This document shows, in pieces, positions 8,290 to 8,434 of a stretch of 8,434 nt of DNA (within the stretch, counting starts at the first letter, position 1; each line of letters begins with the position of its first letter). A program made the position numbers and the translations under genes. Source of the stretch: an uncultured Bacteroidota bacterium (GTDB taxonomy: Bacteria > Bacteroidota > Bacteroidia > Chitinophagales > Chitinophagaceae). The notes below the pieces were generated by a model. The model was given only the letters and a program-made list of their open reading frames with translations. It searched no databases and was not told the DNA's origin. The stretch lies in the NCBI GenBank assembly GCA_946479615.1, contig CAMLGR010000182.1, forward strand, positions 1 through 8,434, read 5' to 3'.

Positions 8290-8297
8290 CAAAGATA
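8290..8297 (-). promoter_or_regulatory. -7 promoter box of recR; near-leaderless start
   Basis: TATCTTTG on the minus strand matches TAnnTTTG exactly and ends 4 nt before the recR ATG. Transcription would begin at or within a few bases of the start codon, so the mRNA is likely leaderless or nearly so. No TTG is seen at the usual -33 distance; that space is taken by the heptad arm of the third inverted repeat. Confidence 0.6.
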
Positions 8298-8390
8298 GTG
8301 AATGGTCAATAGTGAATAGTGAATAATGAATGGTGAATTGATTAACAGAATGTTTCTTCTTCATTCACTATTCACCATTGACCATTCACT
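8297..8390. repeat. Inverted repeat with GTGAATA heptad arms upstream of recR (IR3)
   Basis: The arms at 8297-8324 and 8363-8390 are complementary over 27 of 28 positions, around a 38-nt loop. The left arm and the start of the loop read as six consecutive 7-nt units with consensus GTGAATA (8298-8339). The single odd pair (A8311 with C8376) is a G-U wobble only in minus-strand RNA, so the better hairpin is on the minus strand, as expected for the 3' end of a minus-strand gene lying to the right of the window. Its left arm touches the recR -7 box. The remaining 44 bases to the window edge show no feature I can name with confidence. Confidence 0.8.
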
Positions 8391-8434
8391 TATTCCTTAC
8401 AGGGCTATTTCAAACGAATTTTCCCAGTTCGCCT

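Noticed and set aside
8298..8339. CRISPR-like array
   Set aside because: The 7-nt units are directly abutting without spacers, which is a short tandem repeat and not repeat-spacer organisation.
8398..8434. 3' end of a further minus-strand gene (last residues ANWENSFEIAL before TAA)
   Set aside because: Plausible, because a hairpin follows as it does after recR. However, all three minus-strand frames end with short peptides here and twelve codons are too few to decide.

Overview
The window looks like a chromosomal segment of a Bacteroidota bacterium, most likely of the Chitinophagaceae type. The reasons are a GH97 (SusB-type) glucosidase, near-absence of Shine-Dalgarno sequences, Bacteroidota promoter boxes (TAnnTTTG, in one case with TTTG 19 nt upstream), and a cobalamin-dependent methionine synthase split over two genes. 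This placement is inferred from gene content and is not proven.

Layout. Bases 1-3283 carry a tightly packed plus-strand gene string: the 3' end of a GH97 glycoside hydrolase, a SemiSWEET sugar transporter (0 nt gap), a YbjJ-like MFS permease, a HAD hydrolase (17-nt overlap) and an RDD membrane protein (1-nt gap). Bases 3400-8285 carry minus-strand genes. Read in transcription order they are recR, a hairpin region, a strong promoter with a leader of about 205 nt, metH part 1 (homocysteine domain), an unannotated-looking 32-codon membrane microprotein, and metH part 2 (folate, cobalamin and activation domains). The two blocks converge at 3284-3399 on a long inverted repeat. The last bases (8286-8434) hold the recR promoter, a third inverted repeat, and possibly the tail of another gene.

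How the genes work together. The GH97 enzyme would release glucose or another sugar outside the inner membrane. The abutting SemiSWEET could carry sugar across that membrane, and the HAD hydrolase could act on a phosphorylated metabolite. The two metH products together rebuild a full-length MetH (339 + 905 aa, against 1227 aa in E. coli), with all zinc and cobalamin ligands present. RecR is a housekeeping recombinational repair protein.

Most notable. (1) A 32-aa single-pass membrane ORF lies between the two metH halves; its stop codon overlaps the metH part 2 start by one base (TGATG). (2) Three intergenic inverted repeats have arms built of degenerate 7-8 nt tandem units, each of different sequence, and one is perfect over 38 nt. 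(3) The metH operon has a structured leader that I cannot match to a known riboswitch.
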